Origin: JACCXG01 sp963750935
GTDB lineage: Bacteria > Acidobacteriota > Vicinamibacteria > Vicinamibacterales > 2-12-FULL-66-21
Direction of reading: 5' to 3'
Length of the DNA stretch: 64,000 nt
NCBI GenBank assembly: GCA_963750935.1
Contig: CAVVSR010000014.1
Location: 558,001-622,000 of the forward strand
How positions within the stretch are numbered: position 1 is the stretch's first letter; each line of letters opens with the position of its first letter. Made by a program: the position numbers and the translations under genes. Positions 47,106-54,356 of the stretch are shown here, in pieces. The notes under the pieces are model-generated. The model worked only from the letters and a program-made list of their open reading frames with translations, did no database searches and was not told the DNA's origin.

Positions 47106-47866
47106 CCACGGTGGCGGAGCACGGATGGCTGCGGCGGGCGACTCGCACCGGGGCGGTGCTCGCGATGGTGTTGTCGGCTGCGCTGGCAGCCGTCGAACCT
47201 GGTGAAGCCGCCACCCGCGTCACGCTGCGAACGGACGACGGGTTGACGCTGGCGGCGACCTGGTACGAGCCGTCGTCTCGTCCTGCGCCGGCGGTGATCC
47301 TCGTCCACATGCTGCACCGCTCGCGCCGCGAGTGGGAAGCGCTGGCGCAGCGGCTCGCCGCCGAGGGCATCGGCGCGCTGGCGGTCGATCTTCGCGGCCA
47401 TGGTGAATCGCCCGGCGGCGTCGGGGCCGGTTCCGACCCCACGCAGGCCGACTACTCGACGATGGTGCTCGACGTGAAGGCGGCGCGGCGATTCCTGGCG
47501 CAGCGATCCGACGTCACACAGACCCGGGTGGGCATCGCCGGTTCGTCGATCGGGGCCAACCTTGCCGCCCTCGAGGCCTCTTCCGACGGAACCGTCGCCA
47601 GCCTCGCGCTGCTGTCGCCGTCGCTCGACTATCGCGGGCTGCGGATCGAGGCGGCGCTGCGCAAGGTCGCGGAACGGCCGGTGCTGCTGGTGGCCAGCGA
47701 CGACGATCCTTATGCGCTGCGGTCGGCCAAGGAGCTCCAGAAGGCCGGCGGCGGGCTGCGCGAGCTGCTCGTGCTGAAGCAGGCGGGCCACGGCGCATCG
47801 ATGCTGACGCGCGACCCTGATCTGGTCCGCACCCTGGTGGACTGGTTCCGACGAACGTTGTTATGA
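47102..47866 (+). CDS. Exported alpha/beta hydrolase
   Basis: 254 residues, GTG start overlapping the pdxJ stop (GTGA). A signal peptide covers about residues 1-36 (GAVLAMVLSAALAAVEPGEA). The fold shows PAVILVHMLHRSRREWEALA (oxyanion region), LAVDLRGHGESPGG, VGIAGSSIGANLAALEA (nucleophile Ser in GSSIG), PVLLVASDDDPYALRSA (Asp) and LKQAGHGASMLTR (His), a complete Ser-Asp-His triad. The substrate is unknown; it probably acts on esters or peptides in the periplasm. Downstream genes follow closely. Confidence 0.82.
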   Translation: MTTVAEHGWLRRATRTGAVLAMVLSAALAAVEPGEAATRVTLRTDDGLTLAATWYEPSSRPAPAVILVHMLHRSRREWEALAQRLAAEGIGALAVDLRGHGESPGGVGAGSDPTQADYSTMVLDVKAARRFLAQRSDVTQTRVGIAGSSIGANLAALEASSDGTVASLALLSPSLDYRGLRIEAALRKVAERPVLLVASDDDPYALRSAKELQKAGGGLRELLVLKQAGHGASMLTRDPDLVRTLVDWFRRTLL

Positions 47867-47876
47867 TCGATGTTTC

Positions 47877-48494
47877 GTGTCCAAAGAATCGGTGATTTTC
47901 GGCATAGCCGGGGTGTTTTTCGGGCTTCTCGCCGGCTGGCTGATCGGCGTCCAGCAGGCCCGCGATGCCGCGTCTCCGCCTGCGGCCACTGCTCCAGCCG
48001 CCGCGGCCGCGCAGCCCCAGACACCGCCGCCGTTCGACGAGAGCCGGGCAGGCGCGCTGCGGGCGGCGATCGAGAAGAACGGCGCGGACGTCCAGTCCCG
48101 CGTCCAGCTCGGCGACTTGTACTTCGACGCCGAGCGCTTTGCCGAGGCCACGAAGTGGTACGAGGACGCGCTGCGAATCGAACCGCGGAACGTCAACGCC
48201 AGCACCGATCTGGGGATTGCCTACTACTACATGAACCAGGCGGATCGCGCGCTCGAGCAGTTCGACCGCTCGCTGGCCATCGACCCGAAGCATACGAAGA
48301 CGCTGCTGAACATCGGCATCGTGCGCGCGTTCGGCAAGCAGGATCTCGAGGGTGCCGCGAAGGCCTGGCAGCAGGTGATCGATCTGGCGCCCGATTCCCC
48401 CGAGGCGCGGATGGCGCGCCAGGCGCTCCAGGGCCTCCGCTCGGCTCATCCGACCGGCCAGGGGACGCCGCAGCCCGCCGCGCCCGGCAAATAG
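47877..48494 (+). CDS. Membrane-anchored TPR protein
   Basis: 205 residues from GTG 47877. An N-terminal membrane helix (VIFGIAGVFFGLLAGWLIG) is followed by an Ala/Pro-rich linker and three tetratricopeptide repeats, for example QLGDLYFDAERFAEATKWYE, DLGIAYYYMNQADRALEQFD and NIGIVRAFGKQDLEGAAKAW. TPR domains mediate protein contacts; here they would project from the membrane. The function cannot be told. It lies 10 bp after the hydrolase gene. Confidence 0.78.
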   Translation: MSKESVIFGIAGVFFGLLAGWLIGVQQARDAASPPAATAPAAAAAQPQTPPPFDESRAGALRAAIEKNGADVQSRVQLGDLYFDAERFAEATKWYEDALRIEPRNVNASTDLGIAYYYMNQADRALEQFDRSLAIDPKHTKTLLNIGIVRAFGKQDLEGAAKAWQQVIDLAPDSPEARMARQALQGLRSAHPTGQGTPQPAAPGK

Positions 48495-48504
48495 GCGAAC
48501 GCCG

Positions 48505-48756
48505 ATGACGGGGCTCATCCTCAAGGTCATCCTCTTCCTGCTCCTCGTCAGGCTGCTGTGGACGTTCGTCCGCGGCGTGCTCGAAGGGGTCGGGCTGCGT
48601 GAGCAGCCGCGCCGGACGCAACCCTCGGTGAAGCTCGTGCGCGATCCGGTGTGCGGCGTCTTCGTCGTGCCGACGCACGCGCTGACGGCCGGGTCGGGAT
48701 CGAATACCGCCTACTTCTGTTCGGAGAAGTGCCGGAAGGAATGGGCCGGACGATGA
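48505..48756 (+). CDS. Small membrane protein with YHS/TRASH-like Cys motif
   Basis: 83 residues. An N-terminal membrane helix (LILKVILFLLLVRLLWTFV) is followed by KLVRDPVCGVFVVPTHAL and AYFCSEKCRKEWAG. The spacing DPVCG...FCSEKC is that of YHS/TRASH-type metal-binding knuckles, with three cysteines visible. Such small proteins are common in Acidobacteriota; a metal or iron-sulfur role is plausible but unproven. It overlaps the aldolase start by 4 bp (ATGA) and so is co-transcribed with the microcompartment locus. Confidence 0.65.
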   Translation: MTGLILKVILFLLLVRLLWTFVRGVLEGVGLREQPRRTQPSVKLVRDPVCGVFVVPTHALTAGSGSNTAYFCSEKCRKEWAGR

Positions 48757-49604
48757 GCCGCGAGGCACAGCTCCGGGCCGATATCGTCGAGGTCGGACGC
48801 CGCCTCTACGCACGCGGCTACACCGCCTCCAACGACGGCAACATCAGCGTACGCCTGGACGAGGCGCGGCTGCTGATGACGCCGACCAGCGTGTGCAAGG
48901 GCTTCATGGCGCCGGAGATGATGTGCATCACCGATCTCGACGGGCGCAAGCTGCAGGGCGATCGCGATCCCTCCTCCGAGATGCAGATGCACCTCGAGGT
49001 CTACCGCCGCCGCCCCGACGTCCAGGCGGTGGTGCACGCGCATCCGCCGACTGCGACCGGGTTCGCGACCGCCGGCGTGCCGCTCGATCGCGCCGTTCTC
49101 GCCGAGGTGGTGACGACGCTCGGAAGCGTGCCGATCGCGGAGTATGCGACGCCGTCGACGAAGGAACTGCCCGAGGCGGTCCGGAAGTACGTGCAGGCGC
49201 ACGACGGCATGCTGCTCGCCAACCACGGCGCCCTGACGCTCGGCAAGGATCTGTTCTCCGCGTACTACAAGATGGAGACGATCGAGCACTTCGCGAAGAT
49301 CAGCCTGGTCGCGCGCCTGCTCGGCGGCGAGCGCGTGCTGTCGCGCGAGGAGGTCTTCAAGCTGCAGGATCTGCGCGGCCGCTACGGGATTGCCGCGCCG
49401 GCGCCGATCTGCGCCGAGCCGGGGCAGGACTTGCCCGCGGACTGCCAGGTCGTGCAGGCGCCGTCGGCGCCCGGCCAGCGGCTGGTCCCCGATCGCCTGG
49501 CATTCGGACCGGGCGGGGCGGCCGTCCCTGAGGATGCGGAAATTCGGCTAACATACAGCGAACTCACGGCACTCATCGAGGATGCTGTAAGAAGTTTGAA
49601 GTAG
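48753..49604 (+). CDS. Class II aldolase (fuculose-phosphate aldolase type) with C-terminal targeting helix
   Basis: 283 residues from ATG 48753. The zinc aldolase core shows YTASNDGNISVRLDEARLLM, PSSEMQMHLEVYRRRPDVQA, VVHAHPPTATGFA (two zinc His), TKELPEAV and GMLLANHGALTLGKDLF (third His). This is the L-fuculose-1-P/L-rhamnulose-1-P aldolase family, which yields lactaldehyde plus DHAP. After the core, a Pro/Gly-rich linker leads to the final helix YSELTALIEDAVRSLK, amphipathic and at the very end, as in BMC encapsulation peptides. It lies directly ahead of the shell genes and is the likely cargo enzyme. The substrate is inferred, not proven. Confidence 0.85.
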   Translation: MSREAQLRADIVEVGRRLYARGYTASNDGNISVRLDEARLLMTPTSVCKGFMAPEMMCITDLDGRKLQGDRDPSSEMQMHLEVYRRRPDVQAVVHAHPPTATGFATAGVPLDRAVLAEVVTTLGSVPIAEYATPSTKELPEAVRKYVQAHDGMLLANHGALTLGKDLFSAYYKMETIEHFAKISLVARLLGGERVLSREEVFKLQDLRGRYGIAAPAPICAEPGQDLPADCQVVQAPSAPGQRLVPDRLAFGPGGAAVPEDAEIRLTYSELTALIEDAVRSLK

Positions 49605-49694
49605 TTACCAGTTTCCGGTTCCGGACAGGTCCGTTGGTAGCCTGGGGCAGCCGAACGGTCGCACTGAGAACTGGCAAGGACTGACAACAGCCAA

Positions 49695-49782
49695 AGGCGC
49701 GCGCGGCGCGCCTGCGAGGAAGCGGCGCGGGGCGAAGGGGCCCCCGCAAGCGACCGAGCCGGGGTCCGGGGCAGAGCCCCGG
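49695..49782 (+). promoter_or_regulatory. Two strong hairpins between aldolase and BMC shell gene
   Basis: Hairpin 1: AGGCGCGC (49695-49702) pairs perfectly with GCGCGCCT (49706-49713). Hairpin 2: CCGGGG (49766-49771) pairs with CCCCGG (49777-49782) around loop CAGAG and ends only six bases before the AGAGGAG ribosome-binding site of the shell gene. No T-run follows either, so neither is a normal terminator. Segment stability or processing that raises shell-protein expression relative to the enzyme is a reasonable guess. The remaining gap has nothing recognised. Confidence 0.5.
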
Positions 49783-49798
49783 TTAAAGAGGAGCTCAA

Positions 49799-50092
49799 AT
49801 GGGAGAGGCGCTCGGCATGGTCGAGACCAAAGGCCTCGTCGCGATGATCGAAGCGGCGGATGCGATGGTCAAGGCAGCCAAGGTGACGCTCGTCGGCTGG
49901 GAAAAGATCGGCGCCGGATACGTCACGGCGATCGTGCGCGGCGACGTCGCCGCGGTGAAAGCGGCGACGGATGCGGGCGCGGCCGCGGCGCGGCGCGTCG
50001 GCGAGCTGGTGTCGGTCCACGTCATTCCCCGTCCTCACGCGAACCTCGAGGACGCGCTCCCGATCGGGAAGGCGACCGCCAACGCGAAATGA
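49799..50092 (+). CDS. Bacterial microcompartment hexameric shell protein (BMC-H)
   Basis: 97 residues. It reads EALGMVETKGLVAMIEAADA, AAKVTLVGWEKIGAGYVTAI, VRGDVAAVKAATDAGAAAA and VSVHVIPRPHANLEDAL, the single BMC (PF00936-type) domain. The pore loop is KIGAG and the edge motif is PRPH. Such hexamers tile the facets of the protein shell and let small substrates through the pore. The gene has a good RBS (AGAGGAG, 5 bp spacing) and overlaps the next shell gene (ATGA). It is the only hexameric shell gene in the window. Confidence 0.95.
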   Translation: MGEALGMVETKGLVAMIEAADAMVKAAKVTLVGWEKIGAGYVTAIVRGDVAAVKAATDAGAAAARRVGELVSVHVIPRPHANLEDALPIGKATANAK

Positions 50093-50391
50093 TCCTCGCC
50101 AAGATCGTCGGCACCGTCGTCGCGACGCGCAAGGACGAGCGGCTGGTCAGCAGCAAGCTGCTCGTGGCGCGGCCGATCGATCCGCGCGGCAAGGCTGAAG
50201 GCAGCTACCTGGTCGCGGTCGATACGGTGCACGCCGGGGTCGGCGAGACGGTCCTGATCGTCAGCGGCAGTTCGGCGCGGATGGCCTCCGGCTTGAAGGA
50301 CTGTCCGGTCGACGCCGCCATCGTCGGCATCGTGGATGCCGTCGAAGTGCCCGAGCTGGCACAAGCTGGTGCCGTGCGTCAGGAGCACTGA
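50089..50391 (+). CDS. BMC pentameric vertex protein (EutN/CcmL), copy 1
   Basis: 100 residues. The EutN/CcmL beta-barrel signature is KIVGTVVATRKDERLVSSKL, SYLVAVDTVHAGVGETVLIV and DAAIVGIVDAVEV. Pentamers of this family cap the twelve vertices of the shell. It has a C-terminal extension (PELAQAGAVRQEH) compared with the next copy. The start overlaps the BMC-H stop, and the stop shares one base with the start of copy 2 (TGATG). Confidence 0.92.
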   Translation: MILAKIVGTVVATRKDERLVSSKLLVARPIDPRGKAEGSYLVAVDTVHAGVGETVLIVSGSSARMASGLKDCPVDAAIVGIVDAVEVPELAQAGAVRQEH

Positions 50392-50657
50392 TGCAGCTCG
50401 CCCAGGTGATCGGCGAGGTGGTGGCCACCATCAAGGACGAGAACCTGGTCGGCACCAAGCTGCTCATCGTCCAGCCGATCGCGGCGTCCGGTGAGCCCGC
50501 GGGACGGGCGCTGGTGGCGCTCGACTCGGTCGGCGCGGGGGTCGGCGAGCACGTCTTCTTCGTGCGCGGCCGCGAGGCGGCGTTCCCGTTCTATCCCGCC
50601 GAGCCGCCAACCGATGCCGCGATCGTCGGCATCGTCGATCACTGGGACCTCGGCTAG
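50391..50657 (+). CDS. BMC pentameric vertex protein (EutN/CcmL), copy 2
   Basis: 88 residues. QVIGEVVATIKDENLVGTKL, LIVQPIAASGEPAGRALVAL, DSVGAGVGEHVFFVRG and DAAIVGIVDHWDL are the family motifs. Compared with copies 1 and 3 the loop before the last strand has an aromatic/proline patch (AAFPFYPAEPP), which may suit a different neighbour in the shell. Tightly packed in the operon. Confidence 0.92.
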   Translation: MQLAQVIGEVVATIKDENLVGTKLLIVQPIAASGEPAGRALVALDSVGAGVGEHVFFVRGREAAFPFYPAEPPTDAAIVGIVDHWDLG

Positions 50658-50667
50658 CGGCAGCCTC

Positions 50668-50946
50668 ATGCAAATCGCCCGCGTTGTCGGCACCGTCGTC
50701 TCGACGCAGAAGAACCGCAAGCTCGAAGGGGCCAAGCTGCTGCTGGTGCAGCCGATGTCGCTCGAGGGGACGCCGCGCGGCACGGCGCTGCTGGCGATAG
50801 ACGCGGTCGGCGCCGGCGTTGGAGAACAGGTGCTGGTGGTGATCGAAGGCAAGGCCGCCGGGGACGCGCTGGGACGGAAGGCCGCCGCCGTCGACGCGGC
50901 CGTGATCGGCATCGTCGACACCGTCGACTACAGGGACAGCGAATGA
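50668..50946 (+). CDS. BMC pentameric vertex protein (EutN/CcmL), copy 3
   Basis: 92 residues from ATG 50668. RVVGTVVSTQKNRKLEGAKL, LLVQPMSLEGTPRGTALLAI, DAVGAGVGEQVLVVIEGKAA and AAVIGIVDTVDY are the family motifs. Three different pentamers beside one hexamer are also seen in planctomycete-type microcompartments. Its stop overlaps the start of the small Cys-rich gene (ATGA). Confidence 0.92.
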   Translation: MQIARVVGTVVSTQKNRKLEGAKLLLVQPMSLEGTPRGTALLAIDAVGAGVGEQVLVVIEGKAAGDALGRKAAAVDAAVIGIVDTVDYRDSE

Positions 50947-51156
50947 ACGAAGATGTCCTGCGCGCGATGGTGCGTGAGGCGGTTGCCAGGCGGCTGACGC
51001 CGGGGGACGCGCCTCCAGGGCGAGGCACAGCCGCTCATCCTGACGGCGCACGCCAGTCATTTCCGGTATGCGCTGCCGCCCTCGGGCGGCCCCTGTGTCA
51101 TCGAGCCGTCGGTGCCGTGCAACCATTGCGGCTATTGCGAATCGCACGGCCACTGA
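50943..51156 (+). CDS. Tiny Cys/His-rich BMC-associated protein with encapsulation-like helix, +1 break near 51003
   Basis: About 70 residues if one extra G in a run of five (51002-51006) is removed. The N-terminus MNEDVLRAMVREAVARRL is an amphipathic helix of the encapsulation-peptide type, followed by RLQGEAQPLILTAHASHFRY, ALPPSGGPCVIEPSVPC and NHCGYCESHGH. The Cys cluster (C...C-x2-C-x2-C, then His) could bind iron-sulfur or zinc. Without the correction a different, composition-biased tail would be produced, which is unlikely. No family is known to me. Confidence 0.6.
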
Positions 51157-51193
51157 ACCATCCCGGGCGCCCAGCGCCGCGTGACCCTTCATC

Positions 51194-52114
51194 GTGACGA
51201 CCTCCCGTCCTCCCGTACTCCTGACCCGGCGGATCCCGTCAAGCCTGCTCGAGAAGCTCGCGGCTGAATGCGAGGTGGACCTGCAGGAGGCGCCACTGGC
51301 GCCCGAGCAGCTGCGGGAGCGGGTCCGCGACAAGCACGGGATGATCTGCGTGCTCACCGACCGCATCGACGCCGCGGTGCTCGACGCGGGCGCGGCGCTG
51401 AAGGTGGTCGCGAACATCGCCGTCGGCTACGACAACATCGACGCCGCGGCGGCGAAGGCGCGTGGCGTGATCATCACGAATACCCCGGACGTCCTCACCG
51501 AGGCGACGGCGGAGCTGACCTGGGGCCTGATCCTGACCGCGGCGCGCCGGATTGGCGAAGGGGAACGGCTGGTTCGCCGCGGCGGCTGGAAGGGCTGGAC
51601 GCTCGATTTCATGCTCGGCACCGAGCTGCGCGGCAAGCAGCTCGGGATCATCGGCCGCGGCCGGATCGGCCGGGCGGTCGCCGCCAGGGCGCCGGCGTTC
51701 GGCATGACCGTGCGGTTCGCGAAGCAGGACCTCTCGATCGACGAGCTGCTGATCTCGTCGGACGTGATCAGCATCAACACGTCGCTCCGCCCCGAGACCA
51801 GGCACCTCATCGACCGCCGCGCGCTGATGCGGATGAAACGGTCGGCCATCCTCGTCAATACCGCGCGCGGTCCGATCGTCGACGAGGAGGCGCTGGCCTG
51901 GGCGATGCAGGAGCGGCTGATCGCGGCCGCGGCGCTCGACGTCTACGAGCGCGAGCCGATCGTCCACGAGGGGCTGCTCGGCATGGAGAACGTGGTGCTG
52001 GCGCCGCATCTCGGCAGCGCCACCCGCGAAACGCGCACGGCGATGATCGACCTCGCCATCCGGAACGTCATCGAGGTCGTGCACGGGCGACCGCCGCTGA
52101 CGCCGGTCTCATGA
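51194..52114 (+). CDS. D-2-hydroxyacid dehydrogenase (glyoxylate/hydroxypyruvate reductase type)
   Basis: 306 residues from GTG 51194. Catalytic-domain text KVVANIAVGYDNIDAAAAKA precedes the NAD domain with LRGKQLGIIGRGRIGRAVAA (GxGxxG variant), ILVNTARGPIVDEEAL (catalytic Arg region), ALDVYEREP (Glu) and LAPHLGSATRETR (His). It reduces a 2-oxoacid or oxidises a 2-hydroxyacid with NAD(P)H. It lies 37 bp after the tiny BMC gene and overlaps nth by ATGA. A link to the compartment (lactate/lactaldehyde end products) is inferred from position. No encapsulation helix is evident. Confidence 0.88.
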   Translation: MTTSRPPVLLTRRIPSSLLEKLAAECEVDLQEAPLAPEQLRERVRDKHGMICVLTDRIDAAVLDAGAALKVVANIAVGYDNIDAAAAKARGVIITNTPDVLTEATAELTWGLILTAARRIGEGERLVRRGGWKGWTLDFMLGTELRGKQLGIIGRGRIGRAVAARAPAFGMTVRFAKQDLSIDELLISSDVISINTSLRPETRHLIDRRALMRMKRSAILVNTARGPIVDEEALAWAMQERLIAAAALDVYEREPIVHEGLLGMENVVLAPHLGSATRETRTAMIDLAIRNVIEVVHGRPPLTPVS

Positions 52115-52848
52115 CCGCCGCGGCGATGCGTCCGCCGCAGCGGCAGCTCTCGCCGCGGGCCCGGATCAACACCGTCATGCGCCGCCTCGGGCGCGCCATC
52201 GCCGGCCTCGACGAGCCGGCGGTCGAGAAGATCGCGCAGGATCAGGAAGACGATCCATTCCAGGTGCTGATCGCGACGATGCTGTCGGCGCAGACGCGCG
52301 ATGCGGTGACGCACGCCGCCTCGACGCGATTGTTCGGCGTCGCACGCACGCCGCACAGCGTCGCGAAGCTGACCGTCAAGCAGATCGAGCGGCTCATCTA
52401 CCCGGTGAGCTTCTATCGGAACAAGGCCGTCCACGTGAAGGACGCGTGCCGCCAGATCCTGAGCCGCTTCGGCGGACGGGTGCCGCGGACCATGAGCGAG
52501 CTGCTGACGCTGCCTGGCGTCGGACGGAAGACCGCGAACCTGGTGCTGATCCTGGCGCACCGGAGCGCGGAGAACATCTGCGTCGATACCCACGTCCACC
52601 GCATCTCCAACCGTCTCGGCTGGGTGGTGACCCGAACGCCCGACGACACCGAGCAGGCGCTCTACGCGGTCGTCGAGCGCAAGTGGTGGCCGCTGGTGAA
52701 CCTGTACCTGGTCACCTGGGGGCAGAACGTCTGCCGTCCCCTGTATCCGCTGTGCGGCAGTTGCGCCGTCGCCGATCTGTGCCCGAGAATTGGCGTCGAG
52801 CGAGTCGGCAAGCCGCGCGCCGCGACCGCGGCGGCGCTGGCGAAATGA
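52111..52848 (+). CDS. nth: Endonuclease III
   Basis: 245 residues from ATG 52111, overlapping the dehydrogenase stop. The DNA glycosylase core shows VLIATMLSAQTRDAVTHAAS, LLTLPGVGRKTANLVLILAH (helix-hairpin-helix and catalytic Lys), VDTHVHRISNRLGWV (catalytic Asp) and the [4Fe-4S] pattern CRPLYPLCGSCAVADLCP (C-x6-C-x2-C-x5-C). It removes oxidised pyrimidines and cuts the abasic site. It is a housekeeping gene at the end of the BMC operon. Confidence 0.95.
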   Translation: MTAAAMRPPQRQLSPRARINTVMRRLGRAIAGLDEPAVEKIAQDQEDDPFQVLIATMLSAQTRDAVTHAASTRLFGVARTPHSVAKLTVKQIERLIYPVSFYRNKAVHVKDACRQILSRFGGRVPRTMSELLTLPGVGRKTANLVLILAHRSAENICVDTHVHRISNRLGWVVTRTPDDTEQALYAVVERKWWPLVNLYLVTWGQNVCRPLYPLCGSCAVADLCPRIGVERVGKPRAATAAALAK

Positions 52849-52855
52849 GGTTGTC

Positions 52856-53393
52856 ATGAGCCTGAGAGTCATCGCGGCGGCGCTGCTGGTTGCCGCCGTC
52901 GTCGTTCTGCCCGAGGCGCCCGCGGCGCAGAAGCCGGCGCCGGGTCCGGTGATCGTCCTCGAGACCACGAAGGGGACGATCGAGATCGAGACGTATCCCG
53001 GCGACGCGCCGAAGACGGTGGCGAGAATCCTCGAGCTGATGAAGCGGAACTTCTACAACGGGCTCCGCTTCCATCGTGCCGAGAAGCGGCTGGTCCAGAT
53101 CGGCGATCCGGTGTCGCGCGACATGTCGCGCCAGGCGACTTGGGGGCAGGGGGGCAGCGGCAACTCGATCGGCGCCGGCGAGATCACCGAAGCGCCGGCA
53201 CGGGCCGGGCACGGTGGCGATGGCGCATGCCGGCGATCCCAAGTTCGCCGACAGCCAGTTCTACATCACCAAGGTCGCGACCCCGGAGTTCGACGGCAAG
53301 TACACCATCTTCGGCCGCGTCACCAAGGGGCTCGACGTGGTCGCCAAGATTGAGAAGGCCGACATCCTCAAGAAGGCTTTCGTGAAGCCGTGA
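52856..53393 (+). CDS. Exported cyclophilin-type peptidyl-prolyl isomerase, +1 break near 53189
   Basis: About 178 residues. The signal peptide MSLRVIAAALLVAAVVVLPE precedes GPVIVLETTKGTIEIETYPG, DAPKTVARILELMKRNFYNG and LRFHRAEKRLVQIGDP. One extra base near 53189 shifts to HGPGTVAMAHAGDPKFADSQ and FYITKVATPEFDGKYTIFGR, the cyclophilin core. It assists folding of periplasmic proteins by proline isomerisation. Its 3' end overlaps the converging DUF72 gene by 26 bp. Confidence 0.88.
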
Positions 53394-54339
53394 GCATCGG
53401 CTGCTCCGGCAGCAGCTTCACGATGCCCTTCAGATCCGGATACCGCTCGACGAACTCGGGCGGGTATTCGCCGTCCAGCTCCTGTCCCAGCTGCGTCTTG
53501 AGGATCGCGGCATTGGCCACCGACTTGGCCGAGAAGTGGTTGTTGGCGTAGAGATACGCCTTCTTCACCGCGCGCGACGCATCCTTCGCCGCTTCGGCGA
53601 ACGGCGCCAGCTCCTCGGGCGTGTAGAAGTAGTTGTAGCGATCCTCCGACTTCTCGTGCTTCCACCACTGCTCGGCGTTGCGGCCGTGCAGGCGCAGGTA
53701 ATAGAACGTCTTCACGTTGGGGCGCAGCGTCTGACGGATCGAGGTCTTGAACTTGGGCTCGTCGATCTGCGCGAGCGCCGCCTCATATTCGCCCAGGAGC
53801 GCGGCGGTCCCCGCCGCGTCGTCGCTCCAGCTGCGATGGCGAAGTTCCACCGCGAGCGGGTACTCGCGGAATGCTTTCAGCAGCCATTCGAGATAGCCGC
53901 GCGACTCGTCGTCGTTCTTGAAGCTCGCGGGGAACTGCGCGAGCAGGGCGCCGAGCTTGCCCGCATCCGCCAGCGGTGCGATCGCGGCGCGGAAGTCGTC
54001 GACGTCCGACATGCCCAGCCGTGACGGATCCGCGCCGGTCGCTTTGGCGAACATGTCGGGGTGCGTGAACTTCTGGTACAGCTTGAGCGAGAACTCGAAT
54101 CCGGCTGGTGTCCGCTCCGCCCACTTCTGGACCGTGGCCGTCGCCGGGATCCGGTAGAACGACGAGTTCACTTCGACGGTGTCGAAGTGCTCGGCGTAGA
54201 AGGCGAGCTCGTCGAATTTCGGGGACCCGCGCCGGCGGCGCGCCGGCTGGCGGGGATAGAAGATGCCGTTCCACGTGCCGGCCCCGGACGGATAGCTCCA
54301 GCCCGACGTGCCGACCCTGATCGCGCGCGCGCGTGCCAT
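53368..54339 (-). CDS. DUF72 family protein (YecE-like)
   Basis: 323 residues. The TIM-barrel DUF72 signature begins RVGTSGWSYPSGAGTWNGIF and continues AEHFDTVEVNSSFYRIP, ERTPAGFEFSLKLYQKFTHP, LGALLAQFPASFKNDDES, PLAVELRHRSWSDD, YYLRLHGRN and AYLYANNHFSAKSVANA. The family is widespread and its biochemical role is not settled. It converges on the cyclophilin gene, and the Sec-ArsC-like gene starts just upstream on the same strand (17-bp gap), so the two are probably co-transcribed. Confidence 0.9.
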   Translation of the reverse strand: MARARAIRVGTSGWSYPSGAGTWNGIFYPRQPARRRRGSPKFDELAFYAEHFDTVEVNSSFYRIPATATVQKWAERTPAGFEFSLKLYQKFTHPDMFAKATGADPSRLGMSDVDDFRAAIAPLADAGKLGALLAQFPASFKNDDESRGYLEWLLKAFREYPLAVELRHRSWSDDAAGTAALLGEYEAALAQIDEPKFKTSIRQTLRPNVKTFYYLRLHGRNAEQWWKHEKSEDRYNYFYTPEELAPFAEAAKDASRAVKKAYLYANNHFSAKSVANAAILKTQLGQELDGEYPPEFVERYPDLKGIVKLLPEQPMLTASRKPS

Positions 54340-54356
54340 GGCAGATGGCGACTATC

